A program made the translations under genes and the position numbers. Of a stretch of 64,000 nucleotides of DNA, positions 54,926-64,000 are shown in pieces (positions within the stretch are counted from its first letter, which is position 1; the number at the start of each line of letters is the position of its first letter). Below the pieces are notes generated by a model, which searched no databases, was not told the origin of the DNA, and was given only the letters and a program-made list of their open reading frames with translations. This DNA comes from Pseudomonas fluorescens (GTDB lineage: Bacteria > Pseudomonadota > Gammaproteobacteria > Pseudomonadales > Pseudomonadaceae). Where the stretch lies: NCBI RefSeq assembly GCF_902497855.1, contig NZ_CABVHU010000002.1:310001-374000 (forward strand), written 5' to 3'.

Positions 54926-55081
54926 TCACGGCATTTGAGTTGTCTGGCCGCAAAGGCGCGACACGCTGCACAGGCGCAGCTGTTCACCGATCTTGCAGGG
55001 CGAATAACTGGCATTGTTCGCGCTTGCGCGGTCGTCGGCGTTCCAGTGATAAGGTGCCGACAGCCACTGTATCAGGGCCAT
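54926..55081 (-). CDS. Possible small protein, unknown
   Basis: A 51-codon frame beginning MALIQWLSAPYHWNADDRAS, with four or more cysteines near its end (SPCKIGEQLRLCSVSRLCGQ). It starts eight bases after the MaoC gene stop on the same strand and ends just before the DUF4136 gene end. There is no clear SD. It may be a genuine downstream gene or a chance frame. Confidence 0.3.
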   Translation of the reverse strand: MALIQWLSAPYHWNADDRASANNASYSPCKIGEQLRLCSVSRLCGQTTQMP

Positions 55082-55088
55082 GGTCGGG

Positions 55089-55943
55089 TCAGGCAACAGG
55101 CCGCCAATGGCCGACCATATGCTCAAGATCCCCGGCACCCACCAACTGGAAATCGCCACTGGAGCCGGCCGCGCTGGACAACAGTGTCACCTCGCTCGGC
55201 AGCCGCACTGGCTTCCTGAACTGCACCGCCAGCTCGACATTCGCCGCCGGCAAGTGCTCACTTAACGCCGCGATCGTCCGGGCCTTGTTCCACAAGCCAT
55301 GGGCGATGGCGGTCGGGAAGCCGAACAGCTTGGCGCTGACAGCGCTCAGGTGAATCGGATTGTAGTCGCCGGACACCTTGGCGTACTGCCGGCCAATGTC
55401 CGCTGGCGCCTGCCATCGGGTCACCTCCATCAGCTCCAGCGTCGATGCCAGCACTTCCTCGACAGGGTCGCCGTCCAGTTTTACGCCCCGGCACAGCATC
55501 TGGCTTTGCGCTTCCCACAGCACACCCAACTGATCGTCGAGGGTGGTCACCAGGTCGAACGTTGCGCCCTTGGCATGGGGTTGCAGGTTCTGCACCTGCA
55601 CGCTGACCCGCGCGCGATTGACCCCGCCCATTGGCCGCAGGATGCGAATGCGGTTGCTCAGGTGTATCAACCCCAGCAGCGGAAACGGAAATGTCTTGTC
55701 AGTGAGCAATTGCATTTGCAAGGCAAACGCCAGGATGTGCGGATAGGTAGGTGGCAGCAAGCTGTTGTCGGCAAAGCCGCAGACCTTGCGATAGGCCGCC
55801 AGGCGCTTCGGCTCGACATCGACCCAGCAACGCAGGCCTGAATCGGGCAGCGTGGTGCCGGTGATTTTGCGTCGCGTCGCGGCCTTTACATAGAGGTCCG
55901 GCAGGCTCGGTTCGCGGTTGAGTGTGTGCCAATCGATGATCAT
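55089..55943 (-). CDS. MaoC family dehydratase
   Basis: A 284-residue protein with a double hot-dog arrangement. The C-terminal hydratase-2 motif is intact: GDYNPIHLSAVSAKLFGFPTA with the catalytic Asp and His, followed by IAHGLWNKARTIAAL. It should hydrate trans-2-enoyl-CoA or ACP to the (R)-3-hydroxy form. It lies two bases after the FabG-like gene on the same strand, forming a reductase-hydratase pair. Confidence 0.9.
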   Translation of the reverse strand: MIIDWHTLNREPSLPDLYVKAATRRKITGTTLPDSGLRCWVDVEPKRLAAYRKVCGFADNSLLPPTYPHILAFALQMQLLTDKTFPFPLLGLIHLSNRIRILRPMGGVNRARVSVQVQNLQPHAKGATFDLVTTLDDQLGVLWEAQSQMLCRGVKLDGDPVEEVLASTLELMEVTRWQAPADIGRQYAKVSGDYNPIHLSAVSAKLFGFPTAIAHGLWNKARTIAALSEHLPAANVELAVQFRKPVRLPSEVTLLSSAAGSSGDFQLVGAGDLEHMVGHWRPVA

Positions 55944-55945
55944 GC

Positions 55946-57298
55946 CTAAGCCCCCAAAACACTTTGTCCACAGACACGCAATGCTTGCCCGGTGAACGCC
56001 CCGGTGCCCGGTTGCGCCAGCCAGGCCACCGCTTCGGCGACGTCTTGCGGCAGGCCGCCCTGGCCGAGGGAACTCATGCGTCGCCCGGCTTCACGCAGGC
56101 CGAAGGGCAGGTGCGCGGTCATCTGGGTTTCAATGAACCCTGGCGCCACCGCATTGATGCTGATACCGCGCGCCTTCAACAATGGTGCCCAGGCCTGAGC
56201 CAGGCCGATCAGCCCGGCCTTGCTCGCCGCATAGTTGGTTTGCCCGCGATTGCCGGCGATGCCGCTGATGGAGGCCAACAGAATCACCCGGCCGTCGTCC
56301 TGCAAGGTGCCGCTGTCGAGCAGCGCCTTGGTCAGCACCTGCGGTGCATTGAGATTGACCGCCAGCACGGCGTCCCAGAATTCCGGGGTCATGTTGGCCA
56401 GGGTTTTGTCCCGAGTGATGCCGGCGTTGTGCACGACAATGTCGATGCCGTCGGGCAATTGTTCGATCAGCTGCGCTGCGGCGTCTTCGGCACAGATGTC
56501 CAGCGTGATGCCACGCCCGCCGAGGCGGGCGGCGAGGGCTTCGAGGTCGGTCTTGGCCGGCGGCACGTCCAGCAGGATCACGTCGGCCCCGTCACGGGCG
56601 AGGGTTTCGGCGATGGACGCACCGATGCCGCGTGCCGCGCCGGTGACCAGGGCCTTACGGCCTGACAGCGGGCGAGTCCAGTCAGTTACCTGCGTGTTGC
56701 AGGCGTCCAGGCGAATCACTTGTCCGGAAACGAAAGCGCTTTTGGGCGAAAGGAAAAACCGCAACGGGCCTTCCAGTTGATCCTCGGCACCTTCACCGAC
56801 CTGAATCAGTTGCAAGGTACCGCCGCCGCGCAGTTCCTTGGCCAGTGACCGGCTGAAACCTTCCAGGGCCCGCTGGGCACTGGCGGCGAACGGGTCGCTC
56901 ATGGCCTGCGGAGCCCGCCCCAGGATCACCAGGTGGGCGCCGTGATCAAGGTTTTTGATGAGCGGCTGGAAGAATTCGCGCAGCTGTTTGAGCTGGTCGG
57001 TCTGCACCAGATCGCTGGCATCGAACACCACGGCCTTGAGTTTCGGTCCGTGACCGGGAATCCACGCCGTGGCCATCGAAGGGTCGGTTCCGTAGCTGTA
57101 AATCGCGTCGGTCAGGCGGTTGGCGAAGGCGCTGACTTTTTCCGCCAACGGCCCGCCGCCAATCAGCAACGCTCCCTCCACCGGGCGCAGCCTGCCGGCT
57201 TGCCAGCGCTCCAATCGTACCGGCGACGGCAGACCCAGGGCCCCGACCAGGCGATGGCCGATGGACGAATTGGCGAATTCGATATAGCGGTCAGACAT
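55946..57298 (-). CDS. 3-oxoacyl-ACP reductase, long FabG-like
   Basis: A 450-residue short-chain dehydrogenase of the high-molecular-weight FabG (FabG4) type. An N-terminal degenerate Rossmann domain (about 1-205) precedes a catalytic domain with GRKALVTGAARGIGASIAE (NAD(P)-binding), VVHNAGITRDKTLANM, a catalytic Ser in ILLASISGIAGN, and YAASKAGLIGLAQAW with Tyr and Lys. It is co-transcribed with the MaoC gene and divergent from the thiolase, which together could process medium-chain acyl-CoA. Confidence 0.93.
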   Translation of the reverse strand: MSDRYIEFANSSIGHRLVGALGLPSPVRLERWQAGRLRPVEGALLIGGGPLAEKVSAFANRLTDAIYSYGTDPSMATAWIPGHGPKLKAVVFDASDLVQTDQLKQLREFFQPLIKNLDHGAHLVILGRAPQAMSDPFAASAQRALEGFSRSLAKELRGGGTLQLIQVGEGAEDQLEGPLRFFLSPKSAFVSGQVIRLDACNTQVTDWTRPLSGRKALVTGAARGIGASIAETLARDGADVILLDVPPAKTDLEALAARLGGRGITLDICAEDAAAQLIEQLPDGIDIVVHNAGITRDKTLANMTPEFWDAVLAVNLNAPQVLTKALLDSGTLQDDGRVILLASISGIAGNRGQTNYAASKAGLIGLAQAWAPLLKARGISINAVAPGFIETQMTAHLPFGLREAGRRMSSLGQGGLPQDVAEAVAWLAQPGTGAFTGQALRVCGQSVLGA

Positions 57299-57383
57299 GG
57301 AACGCGCTCCAGCAGCTGGGGTTCAAAGTGTGGACCACGAATGGCAATCAGTCGTTCGATCCACGGGATTAGGCCTACGCTTG

Positions 57384-57474
57384 TGTAGGAGCGAAGCTTG
57401 CTCGCGATGGCAGTGTGTCCGTTGACATCAATGTAGCTGACGCACCGTCATCGCGAGCAAGCTTCGGTCCTACA
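57384..57474. repeat. Paired REP palindrome in the fabG-thiolase divergent gap
   Basis: GTAGGAGCGAAGCTTGCTCG is inverted as CGAGCAAGCTTCGGTCCTAC, with a GATGGC/GTCATC-like inner region. It sits between divergent genes, so it lies within or beside their promoters, an unusual place for REP elements. Confidence 0.92.
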
Positions 57475-57517
57475 GGGGGCGGTGTTCACAGTTGGATATT
57501 TTTATCAGGAGCTTTTC

Positions 57518-58795
57518 ATGACTCAACCGCGCCGCGTCGCGATTATTGGCGGTAACCGTATCCCTTTCGCCCGCTCCAACGGGCCTTACGCCACTGCCAG
57601 TAACCAGGCGATGCTCACCGCCGCGCTCGAGGGCCTGATCGAACGCTACAACCTGCACGGCCTGCGCATCGGTGAGGTGGTAGCCGGGGCGGTGCTCAAG
57701 CATTCCCGGGATTTCAACCTGACCCGCGAGTGCGTACTCGGCTCGCGGCTGTCACCGACCACCCCGGCCTACGACATCCAGCAAGCCTGCGGCACCGGCC
57801 TCGAGGCGGCGCTGCTGGTGGCGAACAAGATTGCCCTTGGCCAGATCGAATGCGGTATTGCCGGTGGCGTCGACACCACATCCGACGCACCGATCGGCGT
57901 CAACGAAGGCTTGCGCAAGATTCTGCTGCAAGCCAATCGCGCCAAAACCACCGGCGACAAACTGAAAACCTTTCTCCAACTGCGCCCCCATCATTTGATC
58001 CCCGAACTGCCGCGCAACGGCGAACCGCGTACCGGCCTGTCCATGGGCGAGCACTGCGAACTGATGGCCCAGACCTGGGACATTCCACGGGGCGAGCAGG
58101 ATCAACTGGCCCTCGAGAGCCACCGGAAAATGGCCGCCTCCTACAGCGAAGGTTGGCACAACGATCTGATGACACCCTTCCTCGGCCTGACCCGCGACAA
58201 CAACCTGCGCCCGGACCTGACCCTGGAAAAACTCGCCTCGCTCAAACCGGCGTTCGAGAAAAGTGCCAGGGGCACCCTGACCGCGGGCAACTCCACGCCG
58301 CTCACCGATGGCGCATCGCTGGTGTTGTTGGGCAGTGAGGAGTGGGCGAAGGAACGTGGCCTGCCGATCCTCGCTTACCTGCGCGATGGCGAAGCGGCGG
58401 CGGTGGATTTCGTCAAGGGTGCCGAAGGGCTATTGATGGCGCCGGTCTATGCCGTGCCGCGATTGCTGGCGCGCAATGGCCTGACCTTGCAGGACTTCGA
58501 TTACTACGAAATCCACGAAGCCTTCGCCGCACAGGTGCTCTGCACCTTGAAGGCCTGGGAAGATCCGCACTATTGCCAAACCCGCCTTGGCCTCGCCGCG
58601 CCGCTCGGTGCAATCGACCGCAGCCGGCTCAACGTTAAAGGCAGTTCTCTGGCGGCCGGGCATCCGTTTGCCGCCACCGGTGGGCGCATTGTCGCCAACC
58701 TGGCGAAGTTGCTCGATGCCGCAGGCAAGGGGCGGGGCTTGATTTCGATCTGCGCCGCGGGTGGCCAGGGTGTGACCGCGATTGTCGAGCGCTGA
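57518..58795 (+). CDS. Acetyl-CoA C-acyltransferase (thiolase)
   Basis: A 425-residue thiolase of the FadI-like branch. The nucleophilic cysteine lies in IQQACGTGLEAALLVANKIA, the active-site His in YYEIHEAFAAQVLCTLKAWE, and the second Cys in LISICAAGGQGVTAIVE; GGVDTTSDAPIG is also typical. I start at MTQPRRVAI, with AGGAG eight bases upstream. It probably cleaves or forms 3-oxoacyl-CoA, matching the divergent FabG and MaoC genes. Confidence 0.94.
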   Translation: MTQPRRVAIIGGNRIPFARSNGPYATASNQAMLTAALEGLIERYNLHGLRIGEVVAGAVLKHSRDFNLTRECVLGSRLSPTTPAYDIQQACGTGLEAALLVANKIALGQIECGIAGGVDTTSDAPIGVNEGLRKILLQANRAKTTGDKLKTFLQLRPHHLIPELPRNGEPRTGLSMGEHCELMAQTWDIPRGEQDQLALESHRKMAASYSEGWHNDLMTPFLGLTRDNNLRPDLTLEKLASLKPAFEKSARGTLTAGNSTPLTDGASLVLLGSEEWAKERGLPILAYLRDGEAAAVDFVKGAEGLLMAPVYAVPRLLARNGLTLQDFDYYEIHEAFAAQVLCTLKAWEDPHYCQTRLGLAAPLGAIDRSRLNVKGSSLAAGHPFAATGGRIVANLAKLLDAAGKGRGLISICAAGGQGVTAIVER

Positions 58796-58894
58796 GGCTG
58801 GAGACATAACACCTGTGGGAGCAATAGGTTTGTAAGGCAGTGAGACTTGGCCTACTGTCCGCCTTAATAGCATCTTGCGACATAAGGTCTGTCA

Positions 58895-59686
58895 ATGCCG
58901 ACTAACGGACAACTTACCCTCGAGCGGACGATTCCGACGCTGACGGCATTACCGCGTCCACTGTTCGCCCGGGCGGAAAGCCTCAATGCCGGCTCCTGGA
59001 CACCGTCTCATCGCCACGACTGGGTGCAATTTTCCTACGCCATCAGCGGCGTGCTTGGCGTACACACCGCCGAGGGCAGTTTCTTTGCTCCGCCGCAGTG
59101 GGGCATCTGGATTCCCGCGGATCTCGAACACCAGGTGGTGACTTCGATGCGCGCCGAAATGCGCAGCCTCTATGTGCGTCGCGAGGATTGCGCATGGGCG
59201 GACGGGCGTTGCCGGGTGCTGGAGGTGACGCCGCTGGCCCGGGAGCTGATCAAGAGCTTTTGCCTGCTGCCCGTGGAATACCCACAGGGTGATAGCCAGG
59301 AAACGCGCTTGGTGAATGTGCTGCTGGACCAGTTGGCGAGTCTGCCGGAGGTGGCGTTTTCCCTGCCATTGCCGCGTCATGAGCGGTTGCTGGGGTTGTG
59401 CAACGAGCTGCTCGAAAGCCCTGACCGGAACGTGACCTTGCAGGAGTGGGCGCAGCGGTTGGGTATGTCGGAGAAAACCCTGATGCGGCTGTTTCAGCGG
59501 GAAACCGGGCTGAGCTTTCGAGGGTGGCGTCAGCGAATGCGGCTGCTGTCGTCATTGAGTTTGCTGGAGGAGGGGAACAGCGTGACCAACGCCGCGCTGT
59601 CTTGCGGGTATGACTCGACGTCGGCGTTTATTGCGGCGTTCAAGGGGTTGTTCGGGTTCACCCCTGGCGAACTCTTCAAGCAGTGA
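58895..59686 (+). CDS. AraC family transcriptional regulator
   Basis: A 263-residue regulator: an N-terminal cupin-like sensing domain (about 1-150; HRHDWVQFSYAISGVLGVHT, WGIWIPADLEHQV) and a C-terminal double helix-turn-helix (about 165-260; LQEWAQRLGMSEKTLMRLFQ, TNAALSCGYDSTSAFIAAFK). The second helix-turn-helix ends with the typical FGFTPGELF. It may respond to a small ligand and could control the thiolase 100 bases upstream (inference), but its target cannot be read. Confidence 0.92.
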   Translation: MPTNGQLTLERTIPTLTALPRPLFARAESLNAGSWTPSHRHDWVQFSYAISGVLGVHTAEGSFFAPPQWGIWIPADLEHQVVTSMRAEMRSLYVRREDCAWADGRCRVLEVTPLARELIKSFCLLPVEYPQGDSQETRLVNVLLDQLASLPEVAFSLPLPRHERLLGLCNELLESPDRNVTLQEWAQRLGMSEKTLMRLFQRETGLSFRGWRQRMRLLSSLSLLEEGNSVTNAALSCGYDSTSAFIAAFKGLFGFTPGELFKQ

Positions 59687-59699
59687 CGAGCGGTTGACC

Positions 59700-60737
59700 T
59701 TATTCAGCAGGCAACGACAATCGTTGTCCCGCCATCAACAACGACAACCGACTCAAACTCATCCACGGTGAGCCCGCGGCCTGGCCTTTGATCTGTGCAT
59801 CAATGCGCTGCGCTTCCAGCAACAACTGCGCCCAGCGTGGCGCCGAGTAGCGTTGCAAGGCTTTGCTCATCAGTGGTTTGCGTTTGTCCCAGATCGGCGG
59901 TCGCGCAGCGCTGAAGGCCTTGTCCAGCGGCACGCCCTGGCTGTACTGCAATGCCAGGTTTGCCAACAGGCGCAGCTCCCGGGCCAGGGCCCAGAGAATC
60001 ACCGGCGGCTCGACGCCTTCACCCCGCAGTCCTTCAAGCATGCGCAGGGCATGCGCCGCTTCGCCATTGAGAATGGCATCGGTCAGCCCGAAGACATCAA
60101 AGCGCGCACTGTCGGCCACCGCTGCTTGCACGGTTTCCACGCTGATCTGGCCACCCTCGGCCATCAGCTTGAGTTTTTCGATTTCCTGGGCGGCAGCCAG
60201 CAAGTTGCCCTCGACCCGGGCAGCGATCAGTTCCACGGCGTCCTGGCTGGCGGACAATCCGGCTTGGGACAACCGTTGACGGATCCAGCTCGGCAACTGG
60301 TTGGCATCTATCGGCCAGATCTGCACGAACTGGGTGTGCTGGCCTTCAACCAGTGCCTTGCCCCACTTGGTTTTCTGCGCGCTGCCGTCCAGCTTGGGCA
60401 GGCTGATCAACAACACTGTGTCTTCGGCCGGACGCGAGCAGTACTCAATGAACGCGGCCGCCCCTTTGTCACCGGGTTTACCGGATGGCAGGCGCAATTC
60501 CAGCAGGCGTTTTTCGGCGAACAACGACATGCTCGCGCCGGCCTGCAACAAGGTCCCCCAGTCGAAACTGGCATCGGCGGCGAAGACCTGTCGTTCGTCG
60601 AAGCCCTGTTGGCGAGCGGTGGCACGAATGGCGTCGGCGGCTTCCTGACACAGCAATGGGTCGTCGCCACTGATGATGTAGACGGGCGCGAGGGGGCCTT
60701 GCAGGTGCTTGGCGAGTTGGGCGGGAGCGAGTTTCAT
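59700..60737 (-). CDS. holA: DNA polymerase III delta subunit
   Basis: A 345-residue clamp-loader subunit that opens the beta clamp. It begins MKLAPAQLAKHLQGPLAPVY and has the HolA signature IISGDDPLLCQEAADAIRA, LLELRLPSGKPGDKGAAAF and RVEGNLLAAAQEIEKLKLM. I start 12 codons inside the open frame. It follows lptE by 39 bases, and leuS-lptE-holA is the usual gamma-proteobacterial order. Confidence 0.95.
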   Translation of the reverse strand: MKLAPAQLAKHLQGPLAPVYIISGDDPLLCQEAADAIRATARQQGFDERQVFAADASFDWGTLLQAGASMSLFAEKRLLELRLPSGKPGDKGAAAFIEYCSRPAEDTVLLISLPKLDGSAQKTKWGKALVEGQHTQFVQIWPIDANQLPSWIRQRLSQAGLSASQDAVELIAARVEGNLLAAAQEIEKLKLMAEGGQISVETVQAAVADSARFDVFGLTDAILNGEAAHALRMLEGLRGEGVEPPVILWALARELRLLANLALQYSQGVPLDKAFSAARPPIWDKRKPLMSKALQRYSAPRWAQLLLEAQRIDAQIKGQAAGSPWMSLSRLSLLMAGQRLSLPAE

Positions 60738-60776
60738 AGGAAAGGGCGAACGGGGCGCCGAGGCGCCCCGCAACGC

Positions 60777-61382
60777 TTACTGCCGCGGCAGTTCGACAGG
60801 TGACTGACGCGGCGTTTGCGCTTCAGCCTTCTGCGCTGCTTCCAATGCCGCGGCTTCAGCCCTGGCACGGGCCTCGGCGGTCTGTTGCATCTGATCCAGT
60901 TGGGTCGGGGTCAGCTGCTGCAGACGCAGCATCATGCGTTGCACCAATTCACGACGTATGTCCTTGCGAGCGTCATTGGCTTCCTGATCGGAGCCCACCA
61001 GGTTGTTACCGTCGTGGATGAAGACTTTCTGCACTTCGAGCTTGTCGCTCATCAGTGGCAAGTTGCCCTGGCCATTGATGTCGTAGCTGAGCACGGTGCT
61101 GAGTTGATACTCGCCAGTGCGGCCGGCACCGGCGTAGCTGAGGATGCGCTGGCTTTCCTGTTCGCCGGTCAGCACCAGTTTGTAAGGGGCGCCGCTGTAG
61201 AGCTTGACGCCGCTGCTTTCCAGCACCTGACGCATTTGGGTGACGGTCGGACCGTAGGCATCACGGGCGCTCAGGTCGAGTTCCTTGATCGCCAGCTCGG
61301 TAGTGCCGGTGCCGCGCAGCTGGAAACCGCAGGCGCTCAGCAGAACGGCGAGGCCCATCACCAGCAGATTGCGTTTGATCAT
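60777..61382 (-). CDS. lptE: LPS-assembly lipoprotein LptE
   Basis: A 201-residue outer-membrane lipoprotein that plugs the LptD barrel for LPS export. The lipobox LLSACGF is in the N-terminal signal, and the mature protein begins GFQLRGTGTTELAIKELDLS, typical of LptE. A Gln/Ala-rich charged tail (ARARAEAAALEAAQKAEAQT) extends the C-terminus, as is common in Pseudomonas. I start at MIKRNLLVMG, 29 codons inside the open frame. Confidence 0.95.
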   Translation of the reverse strand: MIKRNLLVMGLAVLLSACGFQLRGTGTTELAIKELDLSARDAYGPTVTQMRQVLESSGVKLYSGAPYKLVLTGEQESQRILSYAGAGRTGEYQLSTVLSYDINGQGNLPLMSDKLEVQKVFIHDGNNLVGSDQEANDARKDIRRELVQRMMLRLQQLTPTQLDQMQQTAEARARAEAAALEAAQKAEAQTPRQSPVELPRQ

Positions 61383-61469
61383 CTTGTGTTCCCCTTGAAA
61401 CCAGGTGGGCCGATCATGCGACCCGAAAGGTTTTACTCGGCGCCAGGCTGGACCTGGCGCCTGATCCAC

Positions 61470-64000
<2,531 letters not shown>

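Overview
The window is a GC-rich chromosomal segment from a Pseudomonas, most likely of the P. fluorescens group. The evidence is gene content and order: urease and urea transport, retS-purD-purH-fis-dusB-prmA-accC-accB-aroQ-dsbD-chemoreceptor-gcbA-speA, which I recall closely matching the P. aeruginosa PA4839-PA4868 neighbourhood. The many paired REP palindromes of the GTAGGAGC, GCGAGCAAGC and GTTCCCACGC types also fit this group. No rRNA, tRNA, insertion sequence, phage or CRISPR array is visible.

Layout. (1) 1-8.5 kb, minus strand: one long urea operon, urtABCDE (urea ABC importer) followed by ureD, ureA, two GNAT acetyltransferases and the start of ureB. A sigma-54 type promoter with upstream palindromes suited to NtrC precedes urtA, and REP palindromes sit at three places inside the operon. 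(2) 8.5-13.7 kb, minus: a copper acquisition cassette with DUF2946, a PCu(A)C chaperone, a second DUF2946, an OprC-like TonB receptor and a PepSY membrane protein. An antitoxin-like orphan gene lies just upstream. (3) 14.3-22.8 kb: a divergent corrin-ring cluster, cobK-cbiD-cobL on minus and cobG-cobH-cobI-cobJ (with a CbiG-type N-terminal fusion) on plus. (4) Around it, at 17.5-18.1 and 23.0-24.6 kb, are three AT-richer unrecognised genes. Their proteins share a spaced motif and C-terminal features, so they look like an undescribed paralogous family and are the most novel content of the window. (5) 24.6-43.3 kb, minus: marC, retS, purine genes, dusB-fis, a DUF3426 zinc-ribbon protein, prmA, accCB, aroQ, dsbD, a CtpL-like chemoreceptor and the diguanylate cyclase gcbA. 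(6) 43.5-48.0 kb, plus: a DUF2333 protein, a Nudix hydrolase, a YciH/SUI1 protein and arginine decarboxylase speA. (7) 48.2-50.3 kb: a short orphan VgrG with a DUF4123 adaptor and no effector gene after it. (8) 50.3-54.9 kb: a MATE exporter, a small membrane protein, an unusual four-copy 66-bp tandem repeat grown inside a REP pair, a MazG-like protein, cmoM and two DUF4136 lipoproteins. (9) 55-59.7 kb: MaoC hydratase, FabG-like reductase, thiolase and an AraC regulator, a fatty acyl-CoA module. (10) 59.7-64 kb, minus: leuS (N-terminus cut by the window end), lptE and holA.

Functional threads. Urea is imported and hydrolysed under probable nitrogen control. Copper is bound at the cell surface and chaperoned in the periplasm. 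RetS, GcbA and the VgrG pair belong to the surface-attachment and type VI secretion lifestyle of pseudomonads. The remainder is core metabolism. Start codons were chosen by ribosome binding site, family length and overlap with the preceding gene, and several differ from the longest open frame.
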